From Desulfobacteraceae bacterium (lineage in GTDB: Bacteria; Desulfobacterota; Desulfobacteria; Desulfobacterales; Desulfobacteraceae), in assembly GCA_024225635.1 (NCBI GenBank), contig JAAEMK010000691.1, forward strand, positions 1-64,000: 64,000 nt of DNA. Reading direction: 5' to 3'. The translations under genes and the position numbers were made by a program. The notes beneath the pieces were generated by a model. That model saw only the letters and a program-made list of their open reading frames with translations, was not told the origin of the DNA and did not search any database. Every line of letters starts with the position of its first letter. Position 1 is the first letter of the stretch. Positions 52,357-60,604 of this stretch are shown in pieces.

Positions 52357-54969
52357 ATGGAAAAGCACACGATAAAATACCTAAAAGACTACAGGCAACC
52401 GGAATACTGGATCGACAGGATCGATCTTCAGTTTGACCTTCACGAGGATCACACCCTGGTCTCCTCGACCATGAAGATAAGGCGCAACCCCGAGACAGCG
52501 ACCCCGACCACGCCGCTTATTTTTGACTGCGAAGATCTTGAAATCGTTTCGGTGATCGCGGAGGATATGATCCTATGCCCGGGTGAATATGAGCATAAGG
52601 ACAACCACTTCAAGCTCTTCAGGGTTCCGGAGGAGTTCAAGCTCGAAATAAAGACCCGCATAAAGCCCCAGGAGAACACCACCCTGTCCGGACTGTACAA
52701 GTCCGGGGGCACCTTCTGCACCCAATGCGAGGCGGAAGGGTTCCGTCGAATCACCTGTTTCCCGGACCGGCCGGACGTGATGACCGAATTTTCCTGCATT
52801 ATCACGGCGGACAAGGACAAATATCCGGTCCTTCTCTCCAACGGAAACCCCATTGCCAAAGGCGAGCTTGATGGGGGAAGGCATTATGTTCACTGGGAGG
52901 ACCCGTTTAAAAAGCCCTCCTACCTTTTTGCACTGGTTGCCGGAGACCTTGTCTGCATCGAGGACACCTTTACCACCTGTTCCAACAGAACCATCGACCT
53001 GAAGATCTATGTGGAACCGGAAAACAGGGACAAGTGCGGCCATGCCATGGAATCCCTCAAGCAATCCATGGCATGGGACGAAGAGCGGTTCGGCAGGGAA
53101 TACGATCTTGATCTCTACCAGATCGTTGCGGTCAACGATTTCAACATGGGCGCAATGGAGAACAAGGGCCTCAACGTCTTTAACTCCAAATATGTCCTTG
53201 CCAACCAGGAAACCGCCACCGATACCGATTTCATGAACATCCAGGGAGTGATTGCCCACGAGTATTTCCACAACTGGACCGGCAACAGGATCACCCTGAA
53301 AAACTGGTTCCAGTTGAGCCTCAAGGAGGGGTTGACCGTGTTCAGGGACCAGGAGTTCTCCTCTGACATGAACTCCAGGGCGGTGAAACGCATCGAGGAC
53401 GTCAAAAACCTTCGAACGGGCCAGTTCCCTGAAGACTCAGGCCCCATGTCCCATCCCGTCCGCCCCGAATCCTATATCGAGATGAACAATTTCTACACCA
53501 CCACCGTGTATGACAAGGGCTCCGAAGTGATCCGGATGATCTTCCAGCTCCTTGGAAGGGACGGTTTCAGAAAGGGCATGGATCTCTATTTTGAGCGGTT
53601 CGACGGCATGGCCGTTACAACCGAAGATTTTGTCGCCACCATGGAAGAGGCAAGCGGCATGGATCTCGGCCAGTTCCGTCTATGGTACTCCCTGTCGGGA
53701 ACCCCCAGGATCACCATGGCCCGGGAGTATGACAATGACGCCGGGAAACTCACCCTTCGCCTTACCCAGTCCATTGCCCCGGACAAGAACCAGCGGGAGA
53801 AACTGCCCATGCACATCCCAATGCAGGTGGGCCTGCTGGACAAAGACGGCAATGAAATCGATCATCCCCAATGCGGTCTTTTCCACCTGAAATCCGCAAC
53901 CGAAGAGGTGGTATTTGACGGAGTTCCGGAAGGATGCAGCCCCTCCATATTCAGGGGTTTTTCAGCACCCGTGAAGATCACCACCGACTTTACGGACACC
54001 GACCTTGCCTTTCTCATGGCAAAGGATACGGATCCGTTCAACAGGTGGGATGCGGCCCAGCAGCTCTACATGGGGGAGATCGATCTTCTGCTGAAAAAGC
54101 TGCAACAGGATGAAACGCCTGTTGTCTCGCCCCATGTCATCACGGCCTTCAAACAGGCACTTAGCGATTCTGACAGGGACAGGGCACTCATGGCAAGGGC
54201 ACTCACCCTTCCCCACGAAAATGAGATCGGGGAAAACTACCAGGAAATTGATGTGGATGGGATTCACAGGGCAAGGCAGATTTTGAAGCAAACCATTGCC
54301 CGTGAGATCACCGGCCAGGCAATGGAGATCATCGACGAGTGCTCCCTTGCCAAAGCGTCGGATCTCTCGTTTGAAGCAATGTCCAAAAGAAGCCTCAAGA
54401 ACCTGCTGATCTCCTACATTGGCGCCCTTAACACCCAGAAAGCAGCGGAGTTTGCCCATGAACGCTTCAACATGGCCGCCAACATGACCGACAAGATCGC
54501 CTGCCTCACCACCCTCTCCCACATGGATTCCCCCCATAGGACAGAGGCTCTGGACCGGTTTTACCAGCAATGGAAATCAGATCCCCTGGTCATGGACAAG
54601 TGGTTCAGCGTCCAGGCAGCCTCCATGCGCACCGATACGATGGAACAGGTCAAACGGCTGGCGGACCACCCGGATTATTCACTTAAGAATCCAAACAGGG
54701 TCAGGTCCCTGGCCGGCGTGTTCGCCTTTCAAAATCCCGCGGGCTTCCATACTCCGGACGGCCGGGGATACACCTTTCTTGCGGATCAAATCATTGCCCT
54801 GGACAAATCAAACCCCCAGATTTCCGCGCGGCTTGTCTCGTGTTTCAACCGCTGGAAACGATTCGATCAAAAAAGACAACTGCTGATGCAGCAAGAGCTG
54901 AAAAGGATTATCACCATCCAGGAGCCTTCGAGGGATGTCTACGAGATCGTGTCAAAGGCCCTGGAATAG
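52357..54969 (+). CDS. pepN: Aminopeptidase N (M1 family)
   Basis: An 870-residue zinc aminopeptidase of the gammaproteobacterial PepN type. The exopeptidase motif GAMENKGLN is at about 265-273 and the zinc site HEYFHNW (H301, E302, H305) follows, with the third ligand E in KEGLTVFRDQEF. The DUF3458 Ig-like and C-terminal helical domains are present, giving full length. It degrades peptides in the cytoplasm. There is no signal peptide. A strong ribosome site was not seen. It is a single-gene unit. Confidence 0.95.
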   Translation: MEKHTIKYLKDYRQPEYWIDRIDLQFDLHEDHTLVSSTMKIRRNPETATPTTPLIFDCEDLEIVSVIAEDMILCPGEYEHKDNHFKLFRVPEEFKLEIKTRIKPQENTTLSGLYKSGGTFCTQCEAEGFRRITCFPDRPDVMTEFSCIITADKDKYPVLLSNGNPIAKGELDGGRHYVHWEDPFKKPSYLFALVAGDLVCIEDTFTTCSNRTIDLKIYVEPENRDKCGHAMESLKQSMAWDEERFGREYDLDLYQIVAVNDFNMGAMENKGLNVFNSKYVLANQETATDTDFMNIQGVIAHEYFHNWTGNRITLKNWFQLSLKEGLTVFRDQEFSSDMNSRAVKRIEDVKNLRTGQFPEDSGPMSHPVRPESYIEMNNFYTTTVYDKGSEVIRMIFQLLGRDGFRKGMDLYFERFDGMAVTTEDFVATMEEASGMDLGQFRLWYSLSGTPRITMAREYDNDAGKLTLRLTQSIAPDKNQREKLPMHIPMQVGLLDKDGNEIDHPQCGLFHLKSATEEVVFDGVPEGCSPSIFRGFSAPVKITTDFTDTDLAFLMAKDTDPFNRWDAAQQLYMGEIDLLLKKLQQDETPVVSPHVITAFKQALSDSDRDRALMARALTLPHENEIGENYQEIDVDGIHRARQILKQTIAREITGQAMEIIDECSLAKASDLSFEAMSKRSLKNLLISYIGALNTQKAAEFAHERFNMAANMTDKIACLTTLSHMDSPHRTEALDRFYQQWKSDPLVMDKWFSVQAASMRTDTMEQVKRLADHPDYSLKNPNRVRSLAGVFAFQNPAGFHTPDGRGYTFLADQIIALDKSNPQISARLVSCFNRWKRFDQKRQLLMQQELKRIITIQEPSRDVYEIVSKALE

Positions 54970-54981
54970 GTAACGGCATTA

Positions 54982-55188
54982 TCAGGGAATCTTTGAATAG
55001 ATGGGAGCGCTGCTCCATCGGCTTGTGCGCTCCCATCCATACCTGTCTTCCCAGCCTTGCCTTCTATCACTGTTCTTCCGCATGTCCTCCCCGGGATATC
55101 GTGGGCCAAGATTAACAATCCGTCTGTCTACAGGAGATCTTCGATCCTTTGGAGATCGTTTTCCATATACTTTTTGGGGCCTCTCCAT
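54982..55188 (-). CDS. Small arginine-rich protein with DRR motifs
   Basis: From ATG 55188 (68 residues, GGAG six bases upstream) the protein is very basic. It has RSPKDRRSPVDRR and RKNSDRRQGWEDR, three DRR motifs spaced by proline-rich turns, and ends WERTSRWSSAPIYSKIP. The open frame reaches 55317 but the upstream part has no site. It is 61 bases downstream of the dodecin gene and could share its transcript. Function unknown. It is a plausible but not certain gene. Confidence 0.45.
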   Translation of the reverse strand: MERPQKVYGKRSPKDRRSPVDRRIVNLGPRYPGEDMRKNSDRRQGWEDRYGWERTSRWSSAPIYSKIP

Positions 55189-55249
55189 TTCATGCTCCGA
55201 TACGTTTTTGGCAGGGCTTTTACCGGGCCCTGCCATATTGATGTAACGG

Positions 55250-55462
55250 CTAATCTGCCTGGTACTTGAAAGACAACCTGATATTGGTTCTAAATTGTGT
55301 GACCTTCCCGTCTTCAATCTTTAAATCGAGTTTGTTGACCTCGGCGACTCTGAGGTCCTTGAGCGAATTGCCCGCTGTTTCAACGGCTGTCTTTGCAGCA
55401 TCTTCCCAGGAAGTTGTGCTGCTGCCCACCAGATCGACGATTTTGTAAACACTATCCCCCAT
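55250..55462 (-). CDS. Dodecin family flavin-binding protein
   Basis: A 70-residue protein that assembles as a hollow dodecamer storing flavins. VYKIVDLVGSSTTSWEDAAK (5-24) is the dodecin signature, and VTQFRTNIRLSFKYQ forms the last strand. GGAGGAAGAA precedes the ATG. Confidence 0.93.
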   Translation of the reverse strand: MGDSVYKIVDLVGSSTTSWEDAAKTAVETAGNSLKDLRVAEVNKLDLKIEDGKVTQFRTNIRLSFKYQAD

Positions 55463-55847
55463 TTCTTCCTCCTTTGGTTTTCTGTTAACGACATTGGACT
55501 ACCACTTATATAGACAATCCTACATGTATTGAAACAGAGACAACGAACAGGTGGAACAGGAATCGGAAGAATCCGTTTTTTAATCAGGCTGAAGTTCAGA
55601 AAAGTTGTTATGACGACCATCATATTTTTCGAATCTGCTTTACAGTAACTTCATATATTATATATAAATATTGCGTTGTGTCAAAATATTTTTCAACTAT
55701 TTGCGGAGGCCGAAAAGCAGCACCAGGCAAGCCCTTGCGAACCTGTCGTCACGATGAAAATTCGCCTTTATCCGCAAATCTTCCAACAATCGCATCAATG
55801 CCCGCACCTGGAGCATTGATGCGAAAAAGAGATAACCCCGTATTTCG
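55463..55847. other. Structured intergenic region between dodecin and CULT gene
   Basis: 385 bases without a convincing gene. It contains a perfect 12-bp hairpin, TCGCATCAATGC at 55790-55801 and GCATTGATGCGA at 55813-55824, with an 11-base loop. It also contains a 9-bp repeat ATTTGCGGA/TCCGCAAAT (55699-55707, 55771-55779). No T-run follows the 12-bp hairpin on either strand, so a terminator role is weak. A plus-strand frame from 55678 (93 codons) runs into the CULT gene and looks spurious. Confidence 0.5.
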
Positions 55848-56240
55848 TCAGGGAAGGATCAGATTCTCCTGGATGAGTCCGAAAAACGACGAGCTTCCGG
55901 AAAAAAAATACCAGCCAAGATGGTTGGAGCAGTTTCTGCAAAGGGCGATTTTCCAGTGATATCCACTGAACCAGGAAAATTCAGGGGATGATTCCAGGGA
56001 GGTCAGGCAGCCTGTCGCCCTCTTGTAACAGCCAATCTCAAAAACATACCCATGGGGATTGGCAAAGATGTGGGAGTGGGAGCCGTTCATGGTGATCTGG
56101 TTGCTGGTGTCCGTGATCGAGTTCTGGCAGAATCCGCAGAGAATCGCCTCTTCTTCCTCCCCCATCTCTTCAACCTCGTCCATCACCGTGGTGACAAGGC
56201 CATCCTCCGGCTGGCTCTCCCGAAAGGACTTCACGCGCAT
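55848..56240 (-). CDS. Bacterial cereblon-like CULT-domain protein
   Basis: A 130-residue protein consisting of a short acidic N-terminus and a CULT domain, the ligand-binding fold of human cereblon. The zinc site is formed by C35, C38 (CGFC) and C101, C104 (CRNC). The aromatic cage W90, W96, W110 has the same spacing (6 and 14) as human W380, W386, W400, inside the block EFSWFSGYHWKIALCRNCSN. F112 matches human F402. The architecture equals the single-domain bacterial type such as the Magnetospirillum protein. The ligand (probably a cyclic imide or uridine-like molecule) and the role are unknown. GGAG precedes the ATG by seven bases. Confidence 0.92.
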   Translation of the reverse strand: MRVKSFRESQPEDGLVTTVMDEVEEMGEEEEAILCGFCQNSITDTSNQITMNGSHSHIFANPHGYVFEIGCYKRATGCLTSLESSPEFSWFSGYHWKIALCRNCSNHLGWYFFSGSSSFFGLIQENLILP

Positions 56241-56383
56241 TATCCAGCTCCTTTTGTTTACATGGCTTAAAAAAATTTGATGGCCTGTTACTTAACTTTC
56301 GCCATCGAATCATTGTATCAGGTCGGGCAAACCCGGCACAACACAAAAGAGGAAAAAACCGCCCCGCCGGAGTCAACAGGGTT

Positions 56384-57100
56384 TCACCGCTTTTTCGTCT
56401 CAAGAAAGTAGAGGGTCCCCCCCACCGGAGCAAAGGAAAGAAAAACAATGTTTAACCAGGGAACCAGAAACCAGAGCCCAAATCCAAGATGGAAAAGAAT
56501 ATTCCGTTTAAATAAACCAAACCTGGTTTTAAAAGGGGACAACCTTCTGGCCGGCACAAGGTCGGTGTTGTCCCAGGCAAGAAAAGTGACGGCGACAAGG
56601 GATGAAACCAATGCGACGGCCGGACCAAAGGGCGTCAGAAAACCCAATACCATCAACACGACCATGGCGAGAACAGGGATAACGGCCCGGGGGATCTCCT
56701 GCTTTATAAGGTGAAAAACAACCCCTGCCGGCGAAGCCCCCCGGGGAGAGACTTCAACACCGGTAACGAGCCGTTCGGTGATCCTCGACATGGTATCCAT
56801 GATAAAAACGCAAAAGAAAATCTGGGCGACAAGGTAGGAGAACAGGCAGGCCAACGCGGAAAGAAAAAGCGAAACAATCCAGGACACCGCCTTCCACAGA
56901 TAAAGGAGCCACCCCGGCTCCGGCATGGTCCACACAAGGTTCAGCAGCTCCTGGTGCCAGAAAAGAATCAATCCGGAAAAAAAAAGGGCAAGCAGAACAA
57001 CAACCAGGAACCGCATCATTCCCAAAAAAAGAAGGCGAGGCGTCCTCAGCCCCAGCACAAGCCCCTTGACATTATAAGCAATTCCCCTGAACAGATCCAT
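56384..57100 (-). CDS. EI24/CysZ-like membrane protein
   Basis: A 238-residue inner-membrane protein with four long helical regions (about 20-50, 67-95, 135-175, 197-230), fitting the EI24 domain, whose bacterial members include the sulfate permease CysZ. RNILFHLGFGLWFLVPWLNI is the conserved C-terminal segment. The ATG at 57100 has GAGAGG seven bases upstream; the frame also reaches an ATG at 57145. Sulfate uptake is possible, given the PAPS synthase some 5 kb away, but not demonstrated. Confidence 0.78.
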   Translation of the reverse strand: MDLFRGIAYNVKGLVLGLRTPRLLFLGMMRFLVVVLLALFFSGLILFWHQELLNLVWTMPEPGWLLYLWKAVSWIVSLFLSALACLFSYLVAQIFFCVFIMDTMSRITERLVTGVEVSPRGASPAGVVFHLIKQEIPRAVIPVLAMVVLMVLGFLTPFGPAVALVSSLVAVTFLAWDNTDLVPARRLSPFKTRFGLFKRNILFHLGFGLWFLVPWLNIVFLSFAPVGGTLYFLETKKR

Positions 57101-57220
57101 CAATACACCTCTCTCGATTTTTATCCTTTTCTCTGACTGTTTCATGATTATACTATTGGCAAAGGATTTTCAACATCCTTTGTAAAAATGGCTTTGATAT
57201 TTGTTTAAAGGAGGGGTTGC

Positions 57221-58057
57221 ATGGGAATTTTTTATGTTGACGGCGATTTTGTTCCATCGGACAAGGCAATGATACCGGTGGATGACCTTGCCGTTCTGAG
57301 GGGCATCGGGGTGTGCGACCTCATGCGAACCTTCCGGGGGAAGCCCTTTTTTCTAAGGGCGCATATCCGGCGGCTTGAGCGCTCGGCAGAAGCCATAGGC
57401 CTCAGCCTGAAATGGAGCCGCGACGAGATCGAGGCCATTGTGCTTGAAACCTTGAAGAGAAACCCGGAGGTTGACGAAGCAAACATCAGGGTCGTTGTCA
57501 CCGGCGGTTCGAGCCCTGATTTCCTTACCCCCCAGGGGGCGCCCAGACTCCTTGTCCTTATCACCGAAATCCCCCCCATACCGCCCGAGTGGTACCGGGA
57601 CGGGGTCAAGGTGATCACCGTCAACCAGGAACGGGAGGTTCCCGAAGCAAAAAGCCTCTCCTATATACCGGCAACCCTTGCCCTCAAAGAGGCAAAAAAA
57701 CGCCACGCAATGGAAGCCCTCTATGTGGACAAAAACCGCTTTGTCAACGAGGGCACCACAAGCAATCTCTTTGCCTTTATCAAGGGCAGGCTCGTCACTC
57801 CAAAAGAGAATGTGTTGAAGGGTATCACCCGGGAGATGATTCTCTCCCTGGCTGAAGCCATGTTTGAGATTGACCTGCGCCCCATCCCCCTGGAAGAGCT
57901 TCTCCAGGCGGACGAGGTGTTTATCACGGGAACCAACAAGGGCGTTGTGCCGGTGATACAGGTTGACACCACCCCCATTGGTGACGGCAGGGTCGGAAAA
58001 ATGACCGGTCAGCTCATCAAGGCCATTGAGGGGCATACCCCCGCCCCTGAGAAATGA
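57221..58057 (+). CDS. Class IV PLP aminotransferase (branched-chain/D-amino acid type)
   Basis: 278 residues. The PLP lysine lies in REVPEAKSLSYIPATLALKE (about 146-165), with the fold type IV blocks VDDLAVLRGIGVCDLMRTF, NEGTTSNLFAF (176-186) and EVFITGTNKGVVPV. It could be branched-chain or D-amino-acid aminotransferase, or 4-amino-4-deoxychorismate lyase. The YVDGDFVPSD start is common to all. The ATG has AAGGAGGGG upstream. It is divergent from the EI24 gene. Confidence 0.87.
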   Translation: MGIFYVDGDFVPSDKAMIPVDDLAVLRGIGVCDLMRTFRGKPFFLRAHIRRLERSAEAIGLSLKWSRDEIEAIVLETLKRNPEVDEANIRVVVTGGSSPDFLTPQGAPRLLVLITEIPPIPPEWYRDGVKVITVNQEREVPEAKSLSYIPATLALKEAKKRHAMEALYVDKNRFVNEGTTSNLFAFIKGRLVTPKENVLKGITREMILSLAEAMFEIDLRPIPLEELLQADEVFITGTNKGVVPVIQVDTTPIGDGRVGKMTGQLIKAIEGHTPAPEK

Positions 58058-58090
58058 CCTTCATATAACCACGGGGGGAGAGACAGTTTT

Positions 58091-58723
58091 TTACAGCTGG
58101 CGAACGTCCTTTGACAAGCCCAGATCAGCGGAACAGATCTCAATGGAGAACCGGTCATCCACCCGCTGAACAACCAGTTGCCTCTCCGGATCAATCTCAT
58201 AACCGAATTCGACCAGTGCGTTTTCCCGAACACGGATGTTGTAGGGCTGCCCGATTTTGATCTGCGTAAGGGGATAGACACTTTTACTCTGCCGGCACAA
58301 CTCATAGATCAATGTCAGGGGAAGATAGTCGTTCAAAAGGGTGGATGCGGTATCCCCCTTCCGGATAACCCCATTTACGGTTTCAATCGCCACCCCATCA
58401 TCCAAGGCCTTTGGAATGGTGTCAAATACAAGGCCGTTCGGCTCTTCCCCTGCTTCCCGGGGGGGCTCCATAAAACGCACCGGCTCTGTTGCCTCTGCAG
58501 CAGAATACCGGGGCGCACTGTCATCCGCTTTCACCGAAGGGGCGAATGCCGCTTCGGCGGAGGATGAAAACAGATAGGGCCATGCATGGCACCAGCAGGT
58601 TACCAGGACAAACAGAGACACCATGGAGAGCACCATCGTCATCCTGAAAAAGTTAACCTGCCTTGCCATGCTGCTGTTCTGCCCAACCATTACTTCCCTG
58701 GTAAATTCCGACTGTGGTGTCAT
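58091..58723 (-). CDS. M23-peptidase N-terminal-like protein without peptidase domain
   Basis: A signal-anchor helix (about 28-50) and a linker are followed by a domain resembling the N-terminal (Csd3/LysM-like) part of M23 endopeptidases: IRKGDTASTLLNDYLPLTLI (about 121-140), YPLTQIKIGQPYNIRV and EFGYEIDPERQLVVQR. The sequence stops at residue 210, where the zinc peptidase domain would normally begin. It may be an inhibitor, a regulator of cell-wall hydrolases, or a truncated gene. Confidence 0.65.
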   Translation of the reverse strand: MTPQSEFTREVMVGQNSSMARQVNFFRMTMVLSMVSLFVLVTCWCHAWPYLFSSSAEAAFAPSVKADDSAPRYSAAEATEPVRFMEPPREAGEEPNGLVFDTIPKALDDGVAIETVNGVIRKGDTASTLLNDYLPLTLIYELCRQSKSVYPLTQIKIGQPYNIRVRENALVEFGYEIDPERQLVVQRVDDRFSIEICSADLGLSKDVRQL

Positions 58724-59093
58724 GCTGTTATTCCAATCTAAAAAGTTCTATCCATTCCCGTTCCCCTGCCACTGAACGGGCCTCCATCACCATGTCCATA
58801 TTTACAACATTCATGCCAACCCAAATGTAACCCATGCTACCCATTGAATTTACAATAAAAAAACAACATCCCCCTTTGAAACCCCTTTGGTCAATGATTA
58901 TATTAAATCACCCCATTCTTTATTTAATCATTATGATTATATTTAACCACCACCCATGAATATCTCAACCGGGACTTTCCCGGACACAAAGGGATAACTT
59001 CTTAACAACCCACCGGGAAATATGATAATACTATATTCAATAACGGTTTTTTGTTGCAGCACAAGTCAAACTTTTTAACAAAGGGTTAGACAA
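58724..59093. other. AT-rich intergenic region upstream of the PilZ gene
   Basis: 370 bases between divergent genes with several short AT-rich direct and inverted repeats around 58900-58950. A small palindrome, CCGGGACTTTCCCGG, lies near 58970. No coding potential or recognisable regulatory motif beyond general promoter-like composition was seen. Confidence 0.4.
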
Positions 59094-59507
59094 ATGACCG
59101 ATAATTTATTTTTAGACGAAATCAGGGGAAAGGCGGCAAAGCTTTCGCTCAACAAACAAAGGCAACTGTTGACACTGATCAAGAGCTGGCTGAACAGTGA
59201 CGATCGGATGCACCAGCGACGGGGGGTATCCATTCCGGTCAGGATAGTCAAAGAGGACCGGTTCTTTAACGAAAGAATAGAGAACATCAGCAAAGGCGGC
59301 GCCTTTGTCTGCACCAGCCGGCCCCCGCGGCTTTCCGCTGACCATGAAATTCTTCTCATCTTCAACCTTGCCATGGAACCCGAGCCGTTAAAGGTCAAAG
59401 CCAGGATAACAAGGGTATCGGAAACCGGGATTGCAGTTCAGTTCAATGAAACCGATCCCCGCCTCTCAGACTCCATCGAAAAAGAGATGCAGAACAAGAC
59501 GGCCTGA
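59094..59507 (+). CDS. PilZ-domain protein
   Basis: 137 residues with an N-terminal helical part (1-40) and a PilZ beta barrel. The c-di-GMP motifs are HQRRGVSIPVRI (arginines near 42-43; the RxxxR is not perfect) and NISKGGAFV (the D/NxSxxG element, about 64-72). It could bind c-di-GMP and modulate motility or exopolysaccharide output, though the weak first motif leaves this open. A single gene, with no partner nearby. Confidence 0.82.
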   Translation: MTDNLFLDEIRGKAAKLSLNKQRQLLTLIKSWLNSDDRMHQRRGVSIPVRIVKEDRFFNERIENISKGGAFVCTSRPPRLSADHEILLIFNLAMEPEPLKVKARITRVSETGIAVQFNETDPRLSDSIEKEMQNKTA

Positions 59508-59629
59508 ATGGAAACAGCTTGTTTCCCAGTCGACAGCTCACCTGAAAAGCCTTGATAAAGTGTAACTCCGCCAAAAACCTGGGATTCGTAAAGAATCAAA
59601 TTTGACTTCGCCAAAGCATTTAAAAGAAA

Positions 59630-59656
59630 GGGTTCTCGCCTGTTAAACGAGAACCC
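59630..59656 (-). terminator. Rho-independent terminator
   Basis: On the minus strand a 9-bp perfect stem GGGTTCTCG/CGAGAACCC with a 9-base loop is followed by TTTCTTTTAAA. It lies 73 bases past the end of the HAD phosphatase gene and should end that transcript. Confidence 0.7.
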
Positions 59657-59688
59657 TCAAACCAATGCACCAATACAAGGAGGTGAAT

Positions 59689-59817
59689 GTGGCAAACCTT
59701 GTAAGAACACCGTACCACACAATGAACATTATGCAAGCATTAATTTCTCACCCCGCCCCCAGACCTCGAATATCGCCCTGGCAACACCACACCGGTTGTT
59801 GGAGCAAACGGTCCTGA
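59689..59817 (+). CDS. Doubtful 42-codon ORF with a strong ribosome site
   Basis: AAGGAGGTG at 59678-59685 is one of the strongest Shine-Dalgarno matches in the window. A GTG frame then runs 42 codons, MANLVRTPYHTMNIMQALIS at first, and ends TGA at 59817, overlapping the opposite-strand HAD gene. The second half looks like a readthrough of the HAD antisense. It could be a leader, a remnant, or chance. Confidence 0.3.
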   Translation: MANLVRTPYHTMNIMQALISHPAPRPRISPWQHHTGCWSKRS

Positions 59818-60604
59818 ACCTGGATTTAAGATCCGCCGGGGCATTGTCCACGACAAACCCGTACCCTGCCCAGTCCAGGAGATCCAGGTCGTTGTAATCA
59901 TTTCCCAGGGCAACCACATTGGCCGGGTCCGCGCCAAGGCGCTTTCCAAGCCAGGAAGCCGCCTGGCTCTTGGATACGGACCGGGGGAAGACCTCTATCC
60001 AGACCGACCGGTTGTCCAGAGGAGATGTTGCCTTGATGACGCTTAAACCGGTAAGCGCCTGGCGAGCCCGGGATACAACGCCCGGGGCCTCGTTCTTTGG
60101 AACGATGGCAAGCACCTGGGTGGCCCTGCCGAACCCGTTGATTTTACCGGGTTCCATGACCGAAGCGCAATGTCTGTACAGTTCAATCCTGGACCAGAAA
60201 TCGGGATTGGAACGCCCATGGGAACGAAACACAAACTCCCGGGTGCGGGGAATCGGCTTGTGAACCATGTAGTCCAGGCCCTGGCCCTCGAAATAGGTGG
60301 TAATGCGGTCAACCTCGGACGGGTCCAGGGCATACTGTTGGATCAGGTCCGCCTGGGGAAACGCCATTATGCCCGCCCCGGTGGAGAAGATCACATAATC
60401 CACGGGCAGGACCCTGCCGGGGCCCATAAACCCCAGTTTTTCCATAATCTCCCTGAAGGAGTCCCAGGAGCGTCCCGTGGCGACAACCCTGGTGATCCCC
60501 CTTGCGCCCAACGCCTCAAGGGCGCTGATATCGGAGTCTGCCAGCCGCTTGTCGTCCCGCAGCAGGGTGCCGTCAAGATCGGTGATGAACATTCCGGGAA
60601 TCAT
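59729..60604 (-). CDS. HAD phosphatase (Cof/mannosyl-3-phosphoglycerate type)
   Basis: A HAD type IIB hydrolase. Motif I is FITDLDGTLLRDD (nucleophile D9), motif II VVATGRS near 40-46 and motif IV GNDYNDLDLL (about 243-252). A cap of the Cof type lies between. The substrate is probably a sugar phosphate. The ATG overlaps the VanY-like gene stop as ATGA, so the two are coupled despite working in different compartments. A terminator follows (59630-59656). Confidence 0.87.
   Translation of the reverse strand: MIPGMFITDLDGTLLRDDKRLADSDISALEALGARGITRVVATGRSWDSFREIMEKLGFMGPGRVLPVDYVIFSTGAGIMAFPQADLIQQYALDPSEVDRITTYFEGQGLDYMVHKPIPRTREFVFRSHGRSNPDFWSRIELYRHCASVMEPGKINGFGRATQVLAIVPKNEAPGVVSRARQALTGLSVIKATSPLDNRSVWIEVFPRSVSKSQAASWLGKRLGADPANVVALGNDYNDLDLLDWAGYGFVVDNAPADLKSRFRTVCSNNRCGVARAIFEVWGRGEKLMLA

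Noticed and set aside
55678-55959. 93-codon plus-strand frame upstream of and into the CULT gene
   Set aside because: The latter part is antisense of the CULT domain and the first part covers hairpins with no coding signature.
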